Source: Alphaproteobacteria bacterium (lineage in GTDB: Bacteria; Pseudomonadota; Alphaproteobacteria; Rs-D84). Taken from it: a stretch of 64,000 nucleotides of DNA. The notes under the pieces are model-generated. The model saw nothing but the letters and a program-made list of their open reading frames with translations, was not told the DNA's origin and made no database searches. The stretch lies in contig JAGBXO010000011.1 of assembly GCA_017629245.1 (NCBI GenBank), positions 62,001-126,000 on the forward strand, in the 5' to 3' direction. Positions 8,092-19,386 of this stretch are shown piece by piece (position 1 is the first letter of the stretch; every line of letters starts with the position of its first letter). A program made the translations under genes and the position numbers.

Positions 8092-10488
8092 TTATTTCTG
8101 TTCAACAACAACGAAATCCAGCGCATCCCCCAATTCGATATTATTGGCACGTGCGGCAGACTTAATCAAACCGTGCAACACATCGGGGGTGTCAGACGGA
8201 ATTGTCAAAATTTCCAATTTTGCCCCGTTGCCGATTTTTCTGTCTGTGCGCAGACCACGGATGTTTTTCAGAATTTCCAGCGCAATGTTCATTTCTGATA
8301 CATCTGTGTCATATTCTGGTTTTACCGCCGGATATTCCGTCAGGTGCAAGGTTTCGCCACCTTCGTTTGATTTATATATCTGCTGCCATAATTCTTCGGT
8401 CAGGAATGGGATAAATGGTGCATACAGACCAATTATTGCACGTAGGACGGTGTACAATGTCCACTGGGCAGATAATTTTGATTCCGCGCTGTACTTTTCA
8501 GGCGCCCAGAAGCGGTCTTTGATGAATTCCAAATACTGGTCACAGAAGATATCCCAGAAAAACGCGTCAATGGCGGCACGCGAATTATAATTGTCGTATT
8601 TATCCAGATGCTTTCTGGTTTCCGCAATCGTTTTGTTCAATTCGTGCAACACCCATCTGTCTTCAATAAAGCGTTCGGACACCGGAATTTGTTTTGCGGT
8701 CGCTGGTTCAAAATCAGACAAATTCATCAGGGTATATTTTGACGCATTCCATAATTTCGTCAGCAGTTTTGAACCGCGCTTAACTTCGTCATCACTGTAG
8801 CGAATGTCTGTACCAATTGGTGCAGTTGAAATCCAATAACGCAATGCATCTACGCCGAATTTATCAACCGCAGTTAATGGGTCGGTACCGTTACCCTTGG
8901 TCTTGGACATTTTTTGTCCCTTGGCATCGCGGATAAGACCGTGGAAATTTACCGTTTTAAACGGAACATCGCCCATTACATAAATGCCCATCATTACCAT
9001 ACGCGCAACCCAGAAGAAGATAATGTCAGCGGCGGTGTACAGCAAATCTGTTGGATAGTATTTCTGTAATTCCAGTGTTTGTTCAGGCCAGCCCAATGTT
9101 GAAAATGGCCACAGACCAGATGAGAACCAAGTATCCAGAACATCTGGGTCACGGGTCAATGTTTTGCCGCCAGATTGTTTAATCGCGTCTTCTTCGGTTT
9201 CGGCGACATATACATTTCCATCTGCATCATACCAAGCCGGAATATGATGTCCCCACCATAACTGACGTGAAATCGTCCACGGACGAATCCCCTTCATCCA
9301 TGCCATAAACAGGTTATAACGATGTTCCGGCAGGAACTTAATTTTGCCCTCTTCCACCGCCTTAATCGCAGGAACAGCCAATTTTTCAGCATCAACAAAC
9401 CATTGGTCGGTCAGATATGGTTCAACAGGCACCTGGCCACGTTCAGAATATGGTGTTGGGATTGTACGGTCTTCTATCTTGACCAACAGGCCGGCTGCTT
9501 CTATATCAGCCACAATAGCTTCGCGCGCCTTGTACCGGTCCAGACCACGGTATTTTTCAGGCACCACCGGGTTATCGTTCATTTTTGCATCGGGCGTTAA
9601 AATACAAACCGGTGTCAGGTTATGACGAACGCCAACTTCCCAGTCGTCAAAGTCGTGTGCAGGTGTAATTTTTACAGCACCTGTACCCTTTTCTGGGTCG
9701 GCGTGTTCGTCACCGATAATTGGGATTTCAATATCGGTTAATGGAATTATCGCGTGCTGACCAATCAAGTGTTTTAATTTTTCATTTTCTGGATGAACCG
9801 CAATCGCCTGGTCGCCAAATAATGTTTCAGGACGCGTGGTAGCGATTTCAATTGTGCCACCGCCAACCAATGGATAATTAAAGTAATAGAATTTACCCTT
9901 TTCTTCACGGGTTTCAACCTCTAAATCCGATACTGATGTCATCTGCTTTGGACACCAGTTTACCAAACGCTTTTCTCGGTAAATCAAGCCTTCGTTATAC
10001 ATTTTCACAAACAGTTTGGTCACCGCACTGGACAACCCCGCATCCATGGTAAAGCGTTCACGATTCCAAACAGGCGTCACGCCCAGAATATGCAATTGGT
10101 TCATAATTTGACCGCCCTTGTCCGCTTTCCATGCCCAGGCATAATCCAATTTTTCCTGTAATGATAATGCATGCGGGTTAATGCCCCGCTTGGACAAATC
10201 ACGTTCAACCAATAACTGGGTCGCGATTGATGCGTGGTCGGTTCCCGGCTGCCACAGAACATCAAAACCAGACATGCGTTTATAGCGGCAAATAATATCT
10301 GTTAAAACATTATTCATCGCGTGTCCCATGTGTAATGACCCCGTCACATTTGGTGGTGGCATCATAATGCAAAACGCTGGCTTATCAGATTTTACATCGT
10401 TGTTCCAAAAAGAATTGTTATCCCAAAATTCTTGGATTTTAGTTTCTATTTCACGTGGGTTTATATTTTTGCCAAGTTCTATGTTCAT
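8092..10488 (-). CDS. valS: Valine--tRNA ligase
   Basis: 798-aa class I synthetase. HIGH-type motif PPPNVTGSLHMGHAMNN near residue 45, editing (CP1) domain with TTRPETLFGDQA, DPDVLDTWFSSGLWP, and KMSKTKGN near 535, then the anticodon-binding domain. The protein ends soon after that domain; the C-terminal coiled-coil tRNA arm found in many bacterial ValRS (usually 870-950 aa) appears to be missing. AGGACAG precedes the ATG. It leads the valS-thioesterase pair. Confidence 0.95.
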   Translation of the reverse strand: MNIELGKNINPREIETKIQEFWDNNSFWNNDVKSDKPAFCIMMPPPNVTGSLHMGHAMNNVLTDIICRYKRMSGFDVLWQPGTDHASIATQLLVERDLSKRGINPHALSLQEKLDYAWAWKADKGGQIMNQLHILGVTPVWNRERFTMDAGLSSAVTKLFVKMYNEGLIYREKRLVNWCPKQMTSVSDLEVETREEKGKFYYFNYPLVGGGTIEIATTRPETLFGDQAIAVHPENEKLKHLIGQHAIIPLTDIEIPIIGDEHADPEKGTGAVKITPAHDFDDWEVGVRHNLTPVCILTPDAKMNDNPVVPEKYRGLDRYKAREAIVADIEAAGLLVKIEDRTIPTPYSERGQVPVEPYLTDQWFVDAEKLAVPAIKAVEEGKIKFLPEHRYNLFMAWMKGIRPWTISRQLWWGHHIPAWYDADGNVYVAETEEDAIKQSGGKTLTRDPDVLDTWFSSGLWPFSTLGWPEQTLELQKYYPTDLLYTAADIIFFWVARMVMMGIYVMGDVPFKTVNFHGLIRDAKGQKMSKTKGNGTDPLTAVDKFGVDALRYWISTAPIGTDIRYSDDEVKRGSKLLTKLWNASKYTLMNLSDFEPATAKQIPVSERFIEDRWVLHELNKTIAETRKHLDKYDNYNSRAAIDAFFWDIFCDQYLEFIKDRFWAPEKYSAESKLSAQWTLYTVLRAIIGLYAPFIPFLTEELWQQIYKSNEGGETLHLTEYPAVKPEYDTDVSEMNIALEILKNIRGLRTDRKIGNGAKLEILTIPSDTPDVLHGLIKSAARANNIELGDALDFVVVEQK

Positions 10489-10568
10489 ATTTTCTGTCCT
10501 GTTTATGTAAATTTTTTGTTTAGGGAATCCTAGCAGGATTTATTTAAGATTTCAAGGAAAAGACCGCG

Positions 10569-11249
10569 TTATTTTTCGCCAAAAATTTCGCCAATCACAT
10601 AATTCGCCAGCATCAGTCCAAATGTGCCAGTTACTGTTATAATTGACCCCAGATTCTTGGCATGACCGATAACCGGATGTGGGGTTTGTGTTGAAAAGAC
10701 AACCGGAAAATCAGGCAGATTTTCATCACGCACCGCGCGACGAATACGACCCGCCAATGGACAAACACAAGTCTGGGATATTGGGGCAATTTTTATCTGG
10801 GTCAAATCAGTCTTAGACGCTGCGCCCATAGATGATATCAGCGGGATATTATTTTTATGCGCCCATTTGTACAGTGCAACCTTGGACGGGACAGTATCAA
10901 TTGCATCGATTATAAAATCAGGATGCGCATCAATATCCGTATGTTCATCAAAAAACAAATTTAATTCTGTCACACGAATTTCGGGATTTATATCATGGAT
11001 ACGATTGGTGGCCACAGCAACCTTAGGCAATCCAATGGTTGATTCCAATGCGAACAATTGACGATTTATGTTGGACGCTTCAACACAATCAAAATCAACA
11101 ACAACTATATGGCCAATACCGGTTCGGGCCAGCGCCTCAATCGCAAAGGAACCGACCGCGCCACAACCGACAACCATAACGGTTGCAGATTTTAACTTTT
11201 CAATTCCATCATCGCCATATAATAAACGTGTTCTGTGTAATATATCCAT
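10569..11249 (-). CDS. tcdA: tRNA threonylcarbamoyladenosine dehydratase
   Basis: 226-aa ThiF/E1-like protein. Nucleotide-binding loop GCGAVGSFAIEALARTGIG near residue 29, VVDFDCVEASNINRQLFA, and DAIDTVPSK match the TcdA (CsdL/YgdL) subgroup, which uses ATP to cyclise t6A37 to ct6A in tRNA. Cys in QTCVCPLAGRIRRAVR is at the usual place near the C-terminus. Two nt separate it from tatD upstream, so the two form an operon. Confidence 0.85.
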   Translation of the reverse strand: MDILHRTRLLYGDDGIEKLKSATVMVVGCGAVGSFAIEALARTGIGHIVVVDFDCVEASNINRQLFALESTIGLPKVAVATNRIHDINPEIRVTELNLFFDEHTDIDAHPDFIIDAIDTVPSKVALYKWAHKNNIPLISSMGAASKTDLTQIKIAPISQTCVCPLAGRIRRAVRDENLPDFPVVFSTQTPHPVIGHAKNLGSIITVTGTFGLMLANYVIGEIFGEK

Positions 11250-11251
11250 GT

Positions 11252-11965
11252 TTATAAAATCTGTTTAGTGTTTTCGTATATTATATCTGACAAAATATCA
11301 GTTTCCATATTTAATATTTCAGACATTTGCGATACCAGCGACGGAATAACTGTTGAATCTGCGCCGTCTGATTCAACCAAAATACGCGATTGTGGCGTTG
11401 CCAATATGCGCGTTGCGCCATGTTGGTGGCACAGATTGCGTGGCCCGTATGTAAAATACATATTAAATTCTGTTGCCAATCTGGCGATATCATTTTTGTT
11501 ACCAGAAAATCCGTGCGCCAATATAAAAGGCGGTAATGTGTTTTTGTTTTCTGACAAAACACGCATCACAATATCCCAACAACCAACACAGTGTAAATGC
11601 ACGCCGCGTGAATATTTATGCGCAATTTTTAATTGTTCGTTAAATACATGAACCTGATGTGGTATATCGGGCCTGTTTTTATCCAGACCGATTTCCCCGA
11701 CCATTAATTTTGGATTTTTTATAAGCAAATCTTCCAAAACTGTTATGTATTTTTGCGGCAATTCACACACGTTCCACGGATGAACACCAAGCGTACCAAA
11801 CACAAATGGATATTTATGCGTCAAATCCACAATTGCATCCCATTGCGCTGGTGTTGCGGGCGCACAAACAAATGCGGCAACGCCCTTTTCTTGGGCGTTT
11901 GATATCGCCAAATCAACATTTGGCGCATCCAGCAAATGACAATGTGCATCAATGTATTTTGACAT
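11252..11965 (-). CDS. TatD-family metal-dependent hydrolase
   Basis: 237 aa. N-terminal DAHCHL metal motif, GVHPWN, GEIGLDK, HLHCVG, AHGFSGN and LVESDGAD are the ordered metal-binding and catalytic motifs of the TatD amidohydrolase family (DNase or tRNA-processing enzymes). All ligand residues seem present. It lies 7 nt after the PBP gene and 2 nt before tcdA, in the middle of a PBP-tatD-tcdA operon. Confidence 0.85.
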   Translation of the reverse strand: MSKYIDAHCHLLDAPNVDLAISNAQEKGVAAFVCAPATPAQWDAIVDLTHKYPFVFGTLGVHPWNVCELPQKYITVLEDLLIKNPKLMVGEIGLDKNRPDIPHQVHVFNEQLKIAHKYSRGVHLHCVGCWDIVMRVLSENKNTLPPFILAHGFSGNKNDIARLATEFNMYFTYGPRNLCHQHGATRILATPQSRILVESDGADSTVIPSLVSQMSEILNMETDILSDIIYENTKQIL

Positions 11966-11972
11966 GATATAC

Positions 11973-13742
11973 CTACTCTATCACTATTTCGCGAAAGATT
12001 TCTGCCGGAATTGTACCGCCGGTTATCTTAGAGTCCATAGGCGAAAAATCATCGTTGCCAACCCATACACCGATAACCATATTGTTTGTCGCGCCTACAA
12101 ACCAGGCATCGCGGTTTTCATTACTGGTGCCGGTTTTTCCGCCCAAGACACCAGGTGCGCGGGCACGACCGCCGGTGCCACCGGGCGCAACAACATCTGC
12201 CAACAGGCGTGTCATAAATTCTGTGGTTTGGGGTTGCAAAATATCAATTGGGTCTGACGGATTGCGTTCATAAATAGTCTTGCCTGCCATATCCTTCACA
12301 CGTGTAATTGAATATGGACGAACAGATTTTCCATCGTTCCAAATTACAGCATATATGTTTGTTAAATCCAACAGTGTCATTTCGGACGCACCCAAGACCG
12401 TTGAATATTCACGGCGTAATTTTGTCCCCACACCCAAACGGCCCGCCATATCCAGAACAGAATCAATGCCATATGTTTCAGTTAATTTTAACGGTACTGA
12501 ATTTACACTTTTTGCAAAGGCGGTTGCCAATGTTATATCACCATAATAGCGTTCATTGTAATTTTTTGGATTATAGTCCCCGATTGCAAACGGTGAATCA
12601 TTTACATGTGTTTCAGGTGTCATACCATTTTCCAGCGCAACCAAGTATACAACAGGTTTAAAGGCACTGCCCGGTTGGCGCGGGGATGTTGCGCGGTTAA
12701 ACTGACTGGCCTGATAGTCTGCGCCGCCAGACATTGCGCGGATTGCGCCGTCTGGGTTCATTGCAACAACCGCGCCCTGATGTGTGCCAACTTTGTTTGG
12801 CAAAATCGCGGCAATACGGTCCTGGAAATCAGAATCCAGTGTTGTGTGGACATACATATCTGTTTGAAAAGTACCAATTCGTGACTTTAATTCATCCATT
12901 ACAAAGTCTGTCCAATAACGATACAAGTTCGTATCTGCCCTTGAAGTGGCAGGTTGCAGGGATTGGGCCGCAATTCGTGCCTGGGTTATAGTGATATAGC
13001 CCTGGCGCACCATTTCCTGTAATATCACACGTGCACGGGCGATATTCTTGTCAGGATTGCGCAAGGGGCTGTATGTTGTAGGGGCCTTTAACATTGCGGC
13101 GATTTGTGCAGATTGACCGATTGTCATTTTTGTGGCCGGTACACCAAACATTGCGCGCGATGCCGCATCAATACCACGCAGGCCGCCAACCAATGATACA
13201 CGGTTCATATATAAATCTAGTATCTGATTCTTGTTGAAGCGATTTTCCAGCCAATGCGATATTATCAGTTCTTGCACCTTGCGCGAGATTTTCTTTTTAC
13301 GCGACAGGAATATGTTTTTCGCAGTCTGTTGCGTTATTGTTGAACCACCAGATGCAACACGACCAGATGCCAGGTTAGAAAATACTGCACGCGTTATTCC
13401 GCGCATATCAATTGGTCCATGTTGAAAAAAGCGTTTGTCTTCGATTGCAACAATTGATTGCCAGACATGTGGGGGTAATGTTTCAACAGATACAGGAGTG
13501 CCCATAATGCGATTTGCACTGCGCAATTCATTGCCGTCTTGGTCCAAGAACACAATCGTTGCATCACGCGTTTCATGCAATATTGCATCCAGAGATGGCA
13601 TGGTCAGATAAATGTATGATACATACCCACATATAGCAACACAGGTAAGTAAAAATATATTAAAGCACCACACCAGCAATCGCCGTTTTAGCGAGACCTT
13701 CTGAACTTCTGGTTCTTTCTTGGGTGTACATGAACGCGGCAA
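11973..13742 (-). CDS. Class A penicillin-binding protein (bifunctional)
   Basis: About 589 aa: one N-terminal membrane span, GT51 transglycosylase domain with EDKRFFQHGPID and GGSTITQQTAKN, then a transpeptidase domain with SAFK (SxxK), SVN and KTGTS motifs in order. It is shorter than PBP1a/1b and lacks an extra C-terminal domain. It polymerises and crosslinks peptidoglycan. A longer frame to 13781 exists, but AAGGAG lies 6 nt before the TTG at 13742, giving MPRSCTPKKEP and a clean cytosolic tail, so I chose that rare start. Confidence 0.9.
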   Translation of the reverse strand: MPRSCTPKKEPEVQKVSLKRRLLVWCFNIFLLTCVAICGYVSYIYLTMPSLDAILHETRDATIVFLDQDGNELRSANRIMGTPVSVETLPPHVWQSIVAIEDKRFFQHGPIDMRGITRAVFSNLASGRVASGGSTITQQTAKNIFLSRKKKISRKVQELIISHWLENRFNKNQILDLYMNRVSLVGGLRGIDAASRAMFGVPATKMTIGQSAQIAAMLKAPTTYSPLRNPDKNIARARVILQEMVRQGYITITQARIAAQSLQPATSRADTNLYRYWTDFVMDELKSRIGTFQTDMYVHTTLDSDFQDRIAAILPNKVGTHQGAVVAMNPDGAIRAMSGGADYQASQFNRATSPRQPGSAFKPVVYLVALENGMTPETHVNDSPFAIGDYNPKNYNERYYGDITLATAFAKSVNSVPLKLTETYGIDSVLDMAGRLGVGTKLRREYSTVLGASEMTLLDLTNIYAVIWNDGKSVRPYSITRVKDMAGKTIYERNPSDPIDILQPQTTEFMTRLLADVVAPGGTGGRARAPGVLGGKTGTSNENRDAWFVGATNNMVIGVWVGNDDFSPMDSKITGGTIPAEIFREIVIE

Positions 13743-13840
13743 TGTTATCTCCTTTGACAATAGGAATACTAGCATAAACAACTTGCGTTTTACCAGTATT
13801 TATAATTATAATATAGCACATAAATCAAAGGAAAGGATAT

Positions 13841-14491
13841 ATGAAAAAAATTGCAATTATTTTGGCATGTATGTGCGCAATACCCGCGCTGGCAGAAGAG
13901 TATGTGGATGAATATGATTATTATGAATATAGCGACAATTCTGCAAAACAATATGAAACATATGCAGGTATCAGAATACATAAAAATGAAAGCATTGCGT
14001 TGAAGTACGATATTCAAGATGGTGGTAATTCAACCGTGCGTGCAGATAACTTTGGATTTGGTGCGGTTGTTGGCAATCGCCTGAACAATCATGTTAAATT
14101 AGAGTTTGAAACATCTTATGTCGGTGTTGCAGAAAGCAAGCGCGCAAATAAATATGACTTTGATGTGTGGGCGAATATGCTAAATGTCTATTTGTTCCAA
14201 GAATATGAACAAACTGTCGCACCATATGCAGGGCTGGGGATTGGATTTGCAACAATTTGGGGCGATGTAAAGGCACCATATGGCCATATATCTGACAGCG
14301 TATTTGACCTATCATACAGCATAATGGCAGGTGTGAATTTTTCATTAAATGATCGAATTGATTTGAATTTAGGGGTAAAATATCAATACTATGGCGAAGT
14401 GGAACATAAGTTACACGATAAAACATTTGCAACAACAGATGTTGATGCAACGGAATTCTATTTCGGGGCGGTATATAAATTTGGTATTTAA
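13841..14491 (+). CDS. Small outer-membrane beta-barrel (OmpA-like fold)
   Basis: 216 aa. Signal peptide MKKIAIILACMCAIPALA, then an acidic Tyr-rich segment (about 20-35), then about eight amphipathic strands (YAGIRIHK, VKLEFETSYVG, APYAGLGIGFA, IDLNLGVKYQYYG), ending FYFGAVYKFGI. The size and strand count suit an 8-strand surface-antigen barrel. AAAGGAAAGG precedes the ATG. The acidic Tyr-rich insert right after the signal peptide is unusual. It is divergent from the PBP operon. Confidence 0.7.
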   Translation: MKKIAIILACMCAIPALAEEYVDEYDYYEYSDNSAKQYETYAGIRIHKNESIALKYDIQDGGNSTVRADNFGFGAVVGNRLNNHVKLEFETSYVGVAESKRANKYDFDVWANMLNVYLFQEYEQTVAPYAGLGIGFATIWGDVKAPYGHISDSVFDLSYSIMAGVNFSLNDRIDLNLGVKYQYYGEVEHKLHDKTFATTDVDATEFYFGAVYKFGI

Positions 14492-16540
<2,049 letters not shown>

Positions 16541-16567
16541 AAAAATGCCCAAACGGGCATTTTTTAT
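16541..16567. terminator. Bidirectional terminator between ligA and the SIMPL gene
   Basis: AATGCCC/GGGCATT hairpin, loop AAAC, with A-run on the left and T-run on the right, so it can serve both converging genes. Confidence 0.85.
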
Positions 16568-17310
16568 TTCAGATAAAATGTTATTGTTGCAACAACACGA
16601 ACCTTTTTATTTATTGCCTGGCGTTCGTTGGATGACCAGGTATCGGTCGGATCGCGAGACTCAATACTGAACACCCCCTGGTTTGCACTTTTGATTTTCC
16701 CTAAACGCGCATCTGCATCTTTGGCAAATTGCTCGCCGGCGGCGGTGGCATTCTTGGTCGCCTGTTCTATCATTGAAATTTTAATATCGTTCAACCCATT
16801 GAAGATATAAATTGGGCCAGAATAGTCTTCGGTGACAGTGATACCACGGCGAACCAATTCACCCATGCGGCGCGACACGCTGTCAACCAGCTGAACATTA
16901 TTAGAACGCACCATTACACCAGTATCAATTACATAACGCCCGTCATTATTTTGCGCGCGCAATTCTGCATCGGAATAGCCGGCGTATTTATCACGCACCT
17001 GGACCCGCAGGTTCTGAATATCGGATGGAGCAAAACCAGCATCGATTAAAAACGCATGAATTTGGGCGATGTCTGTATCTATTTGTGACTGCAAAACGCC
17101 CAGGTCGCCACCAACACCGTTTATTTTGATATTCCAAACAGCCGTATCTGCAACAACATCGCGTTCGGCCAGCCCCTTGACCGTGACAGTGCGGGAAGAT
17201 ATCGCGCGGTAAATTCCATCGCCAATGAAATATCCACCCAATGCAATACCAATCGCCAATACAGAAATCCAAATACCAGGTATTGATTTTAGTTTATTAA
17301 TCATCTTCAT
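16564..17310 (-). CDS. SIMPL-domain (DUF541) periplasmic protein
   Basis: 248 aa. One N-terminal hydrophobic segment (about 12-30) as a membrane anchor, then the SIMPL/DUF541 domain: VTVKGLAERDVVADTAVW, VRDKYAGYSD, ISMIEQATKNATAAGEQFAKDADARLG, ending VRVVATITFYLK. Family members are periplasmic oligomers of uncertain role, linked to oxidative stress or nanocompartments. Start at the ATG with AGGGGG 4 nt upstream. It lies 20 nt after lrgB on the same strand. Confidence 0.8.
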   Translation of the reverse strand: MKMINKLKSIPGIWISVLAIGIALGGYFIGDGIYRAISSRTVTVKGLAERDVVADTAVWNIKINGVGGDLGVLQSQIDTDIAQIHAFLIDAGFAPSDIQNLRVQVRDKYAGYSDAELRAQNNDGRYVIDTGVMVRSNNVQLVDSVSRRMGELVRRGITVTEDYSGPIYIFNGLNDIKISMIEQATKNATAAGEQFAKDADARLGKIKSANQGVFSIESRDPTDTWSSNERQAINKKVRVVATITFYLK

Positions 17311-17330
17311 TTTCCCCCTGTTTATCTTAT

Positions 17331-18029
17331 TTATCCAAAAAATGCCCATATTGCCAATGGTGCAATTACCGCCGTCATCAATCCAGACAAAACGATGGCC
17401 AGGCTGCTTAATGCGCCTTCAATTGGGCCCATCTGCATTGCCTTGGCCGTGCCGGCAACATGTGATGCGTTCCCAATGGCCAACCCGCGCGCAATTGGAT
17501 TACGCAGACCGATTTTGCGACAAACGATATCACTGACCGACGCGCCCAGAATACCCGTCACAATCACAGATGATACAGTTATGGCAATCACACCACCCAG
17601 TTTTTCTGTAATTCCAATTGCAATCGCAGTTGTGACAGATATTGATACCAACGAACGCGCAATAATGTCCCCCAGCCCAAAGAAGATGCATATAAATATC
17701 ACCGTCAGCACAGAACAGGCAACCCCAAGTAATATTGCAAACAATATTGACAGCACATGCCGCTGTAATAGCGGCAGCTGTTTATACATAGGGACCGCAA
17801 ATGACACAGTCAACGGCACCAGAAAGTATGTTATATACTTGGCACCCGCGTTGTAATCAGAATAAGAAATACCTGTTTCCAGCAATATCAGTACTACAAA
17901 TACAGTTGCCAGGAATAAAGGCGTTGTAAATGGTGATGGCCAACGACGATTAATCAAATACGCCAATGAAAACATAGATAATGTTAACACAACCCCAAAA
18001 TAAGGGGATGCCGCCAGAAATTCTGTCAT
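17331..18029 (-). CDS. lrgB: LrgB-family membrane protein
   Basis: 232 aa, about 7 hydrophobic helices. Characteristic LrgB/CidB segments are visible: GITEKLGGVIAITVS, GILGA, and ARGLAIGNASHVAGTAKAMQMG. With LrgA it forms a membrane pair known from holin-like control of murein hydrolases and, in other bacteria, transport of small organic acids such as pyruvate or glycolate. It overlaps lrgA by 4 nt (ATGA), so the two are translationally coupled. Confidence 0.85.
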   Translation of the reverse strand: MTEFLAASPYFGVVLTLSMFSLAYLINRRWPSPFTTPLFLATVFVVLILLETGISYSDYNAGAKYITYFLVPLTVSFAVPMYKQLPLLQRHVLSILFAILLGVACSVLTVIFICIFFGLGDIIARSLVSISVTTAIAIGITEKLGGVIAITVSSVIVTGILGASVSDIVCRKIGLRNPIARGLAIGNASHVAGTAKAMQMGPIEGALSSLAIVLSGLMTAVIAPLAIWAFFG

Positions 18030-18394
18030 TTTTTGCGCCCCCGTTTTTTTTCTGAATCATGTATTAATGCATCGGCGGTTATACCCGTCATTATCATTGT
18101 GACCAGGTATGCCGAAACCATCAACAAAACCAAAATCCACCAAATATCTGCAATGTCGCCCCAGATATCAATAACCGCCACCGCAGGCGCAACAAAGAAC
18201 AAAGACATGGTGTTATGGAACCAATTTGCAACATCTTCGACCCAGTGTAATTTAACAACCCCAAATACCAACGCCAAGAATAATAAAACCAGGCCATAGA
18301 TACTGCCCGCGATTGGCAGGGGGATGAAATGTTCACACACTTCGCCCAGCAACACAAAAATCATAAGAATACAAAACTGAAAAATGTATTTCAC
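18026..18394 (-). CDS. lrgA: LrgA/CidA-family holin-like protein
   Basis: 122 aa, four hydrophobic helices. The family core ...PIAGSIYGLVLLFLAL is visible near residue 26, and WFHNTMSLFFVAPAVAVID matches the MSLLFVPAGVG segment of LrgA. First gene of an lrgA-lrgB-SIMPL operon. The C-terminus is Lys/Arg-rich. Confidence 0.85.
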   Translation of the reverse strand: MKYIFQFCILMIFVLLGEVCEHFIPLPIAGSIYGLVLLFLALVFGVVKLHWVEDVANWFHNTMSLFFVAPAVAVIDIWGDIADIWWILVLLMVSAYLVTMIMTGITADALIHDSEKKRGRKK

Positions 18395-18466
18395 GCATTG
18401 CCCCCCAATTGCAATGTAAACAATACAACAAAAACAGCTTCTATGTCAAAGTGATTTTACCGGCTT

Positions 18467-19243
18467 TTAATCATATAAAGAAATCTTTTCCACACCACCG
18501 ATTGTGTTTGATGAAAAACCAAAATCATCCAATTTTAACTGGCCAGACGCAACCAATCTGCGACGCAGATTATTACGTATTTTTTCTGTTGTTGCCTGTT
18601 GCAAATCCCAATTTTGTGTACTGATGTTATTCCCGCTTATGCGGTATTTTAATAATACCTGCATTACATTATGAAACTTGGTCAGGAAGATCATACGCGA
18701 CCATAATTCCAGGTCTTCACAGTGTTTGTAGTCGGGATTATAACGCAGATTATATTTGTCCAGTAACGCTTTGCGCATCATAACACTGGGGTGGGCAATA
18801 TAATTTTGTTTTAGCATATCAAAAACAGTCACCACCGGGATTTGAATACCTGGCGCATCCATTATGCCAAAACCATGTATTAATGTCCCCAGCACACCAA
18901 CATCAGGATTTGCATCCAGGTATGCGACCTGTTTTTCAAATCTTTGTGGCAGGCTGATATCATCAGAATCCATTCGCGCAATAAATTCACCATGCGCCAT
19001 GTCTAGTCCCTGATTCAAAACCGCGATTAAACCCTGGTTTTCTTTGTTATCAACAAATACGATACGCGAATCTGAATCTGCATAGCCGCGAATGATGTTT
19101 GGCGTATCATCTGTACTGCCATCATTTATGATGATAAATTCGTAATCCGTATAGGTTTGATTTAAAATAGATTCTATCGCTTGGGCGATATATTTTTCTG
19201 CATTGTATGCAGTCATTAAAACTGAAACACGTGGTGTGGTCAT
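18467..19243 (-). CDS. Family 2 glycosyltransferase
   Basis: 258 aa with a GT-A fold: VSVLMTAYNAEKYIAQAIES at the start, IINDGSTDDTP (nucleotide-sugar site), and RMDSDDISLPQR (the DxD-like metal motif). C-terminal part shorter than in processive enzymes. No membrane span, so a cytosolic enzyme adding one sugar to a surface glycan; donor and acceptor unknown. It is monocistronic and divergent from the ATPase gene. Confidence 0.8.
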   Translation of the reverse strand: MTTPRVSVLMTAYNAEKYIAQAIESILNQTYTDYEFIIINDGSTDDTPNIIRGYADSDSRIVFVDNKENQGLIAVLNQGLDMAHGEFIARMDSDDISLPQRFEKQVAYLDANPDVGVLGTLIHGFGIMDAPGIQIPVVTVFDMLKQNYIAHPSVMMRKALLDKYNLRYNPDYKHCEDLELWSRMIFLTKFHNVMQVLLKYRISGNNISTQNWDLQQATTEKIRNNLRRRLVASGQLKLDDFGFSSNTIGGVEKISLYD

Positions 19244-19386
19244 TGCAATTTCCTGAAAATCTTATCTTGATATTATTATTCTGTTTTATACAAAATTGTC
19301 AACAGGAGATTTGTTTTTTTAGCTCTTGTATTTATTATTCAAAATGTGTATAAAACCATTTATTGATACAAGAAAGGATAGATTAA